Shown piece after piece: positions 27,396 to 28,333 of a stretch of 28,333 nucleotides of DNA (position 1 is its first letter; each line of letters starts with the position of its first letter). The stretch spans positions 1-28,333 of IMG/VR virus record IMGVR_UViG_3300044949_000170. One strand, 5' to 3'. Origin of the DNA: a virus. A program made the position numbers and the translations under genes. The notes beneath the pieces are model-generated. The model was not told the origin of the DNA. It did no database searches and saw only the letters and a list, made by a program, of their open reading frames with translations.

Positions 27396-27599
27396 ATGGA
27401 TAGTAAAATACTTAGCTTAGTAATAGAAGATATGCGTAGCCGTGAGCAAGTAGGTAAAAAGAAGTACAACTGCACAATGGACAGGCAAGATTTATCAACA
27501 GGCGAATGGATTACACATTTGAAGCAGGAACTTCAAGATGCGATTTTATATTTAACCAAACTTGAACAGATACACAATGCGCCTCAAAAAGATATTTAG
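27396..27599 (+). CDS. Small MazG-like protein (putative NTP pyrophosphatase fold)
   Basis: A 67-aa all-helical protein. VGKKKYNCTMDRQDLSTGEW followed by ITHLKQELQDAILYLTKLEQ resembles small phage proteins of the MazG/all-alpha NTP-pyrophosphatase type, with E and D of ELQDA in the place of the EExxD metal site. Only one half of such an active site is present, so it would need to dimerise or be a degenerate relative. It starts directly after the exonuclease stop, and its 3' end overlaps the acetyltransferase start by 23 bases. Nucleotide pool control is a reasonable but unproven role. Confidence 0.5.
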   Translation: MDSKILSLVIEDMRSREQVGKKKYNCTMDRQDLSTGEWITHLKQELQDAILYLTKLEQIHNAPQKDI

Positions 27600-28005
27600 C
27601 TTCGGCAATATATTAGACCGAGATACCTACGAGCAATTAAGGGAGTTAGATTACACCAATCCTAACTTCAAGGGTTGCGCCGATGAGTTCCAGTTCAATC
27701 GTGAATGGTGGGTTATGCTTGACCAAGGCGAAATAGTAGCTTACTGCGGTTCTATTTACTCAAAAGGCATTTGCATATTTAATCGTGCGTGGGTTAAAAA
27801 ATCACATAGAGGACAAGGCATACAAAGACGAATGATTAAAACAAGGCTAAAGGCTGCATCTACCTTTTGCCACATAGCTATTACATATACTACCTTAGAC
27901 AACTTCCCTTCAGCTAATAACCTTATAGATTGTGGGTTCAAGCTATACCTACCGGAGTATTCTTACGGGGGTTCTGACAAACTTTACTTCCAGAAGTTGC
28001 TATAA
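27577..28005 (+). CDS. GNAT-family N-acetyltransferase
   Basis: The frame is open from TTG 27562, but ATG 27577 gives a 142-aa protein with a normal start (MRLKKIFSFG). The GNAT acetyl-CoA site is clear: NRAWVKKSHRGQGIQRRMIK, where RGQGIQ forms the Q/RxxGxG/A pyrophosphate loop, preceded by the beta-strand ICIF. The end of the domain follows: ITYTTLDNFPSANNLIDCGF, the usual Asn-Leu-x-x-x-GF signature, then KLYLPEYSYGGSDKLYF. It would acetylate an amine of a protein, small molecule or nucleobase. Substrate unknown. In phages such enzymes can modify host proteins or DNA. Confidence 0.8.
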   Translation: MRLKKIFSFGNILDRDTYEQLRELDYTNPNFKGCADEFQFNREWWVMLDQGEIVAYCGSIYSKGICIFNRAWVKKSHRGQGIQRRMIKTRLKAASTFCHIAITYTTLDNFPSANNLIDCGFKLYLPEYSYGGSDKLYFQKLL

Positions 28006-28035
28006 AGTGCAACTTATTATAAAATAGGAAAACTT

Positions 28036-28326
28036 ATGGCAACAAGAGTAAAAGTAACATACATAGCTATAAATGAGTATAAGCCTATATTATCTGCTTC
28101 ATCTTTTAAGGCAATTAAAGAAGGCTTAGATGAGTATTATGGTGTAGATAAAGGACAAGCTGAATGCTTAGGATTTACCCCATATGATACAAAATACCCT
28201 GATGATTATGAAGGACACTATTCTTATTCATATACGATGAAACAATATGATAAAGAAATAACTAATATAGATGTAGTTAAAATTTACTGCGTTAGCTATT
28301 ACCCACATACAATTTATGAAGTTTAA
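28036..28326 (+). CDS. Hypothetical protein, 96 aa
   Basis: A 96-aa Tyr-rich soluble protein beginning MATRVKVTYIAINEYKPIL, with a helix (SSFKAIKEGLDEYYGV) and a C-terminal half of Tyr/Asp/His-rich strands (YPDDYEGHYSYSYTMKQY, IDVVKIYCVSYYPHT). No known motif, signal peptide or membrane helix. It is the only gene after the exonuclease that does not overlap its upstream neighbour: a 30-base AT-rich gap (CTTATTATAAAATAGG) precedes it, without a convincing promoter. It is AT-rich compared with the GNAT gene and may be an independently acquired accessory gene. The stop is 7 bases from the window end. Confidence 0.6.
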   Translation: MATRVKVTYIAINEYKPILSASSFKAIKEGLDEYYGVDKGQAECLGFTPYDTKYPDDYEGHYSYSYTMKQYDKEITNIDVVKIYCVSYYPHTIYEV

Positions 28327-28333
28327 AGGTAGT

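Noticed and set aside
1-28333. CRISPR array, insertion sequence, integrase or toxin-antitoxin pair
   Set aside because: I saw no evenly spaced direct repeats, no transposase or recombinase motifs and no clear toxin-antitoxin pair. Only homing-type mobile genes were found.

Overview
The window is a nearly gapless, single-strand (+) stretch of an AT-rich tailed-phage or prophage genome. It holds complete packaging, head, tail and lysis modules and the first genes of a nucleic-acid-metabolism or accessory region. The host is probably a member of the Bacteroidetes. Shine-Dalgarno sites are essentially absent and starts are preceded by A/T-rich sequence. One promoter matches the Bacteroidetes pattern TTG/TTTG - about 18 bp - TAnnTTTG. 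One exported protein has the NA|Q signal cleavage style common in that phylum, and many structural proteins look like those of Bacteroidetes phages. A tape measure without any sheath protein suggests a siphovirus. No integrase, repressor or tRNA is visible, so lifestyle cannot be settled here.

Layout. 1-1725: a hexapeptide acyltransferase end and two glycosyltransferases, a glycan-modification cluster. 1716-5206: small conserved genes, an HNH nuclease, an AT-rich NUMOD4-type homing endonuclease, then small and large terminase. 5207-5705: the only large non-coding area, with a promoter, one 74-aa ORF and a structured RNA ending in a terminator. 5706-6856: very small membrane proteins and small regulators. 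6853-7610: a tail-assembly chaperone whose second ORF lies in the -1 frame beyond a run of nine T. 7666-13307: connector-like protein, two tail/baseplate proteins, tape measure. 13343-15517: prohead protease, scaffold, major capsid protein. 15577-19636: tail-tube candidate, a small structural protein, a portal with a fused C-terminal extension, head-tail connectors. 19638-23986: a 1202-aa tail fibre and two small genes. 23986-26657: a seven-gene lysis cassette. 26661-28326: DEDDy exonuclease, MazG-like protein, GNAT acetyltransferase and an unknown gene.

The modules are familiar but the order is not: the portal lies about 11 kb downstream of the terminase, after the capsid gene, and the tail-tip and tape-measure genes precede the head genes. 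Three hairpin/poly-T terminators (7611, 15524, 16123) divide the morphogenesis genes, and two of them are followed by a TATATTTA box 5 nt before a GTG start.

The most unusual content is the lysis cassette. A unimolecular-spanin-like lipoprotein, holin candidates and a GH24 endolysin are translationally chained to an orphan four-helix-bundle chemoreceptor-type sensor with no signalling domain and to a small outer-membrane barrel-like protein. The next most interesting items are the dual-coding chaperone overlap and the structured RNA after terL. All function calls are by eye, without database searches.
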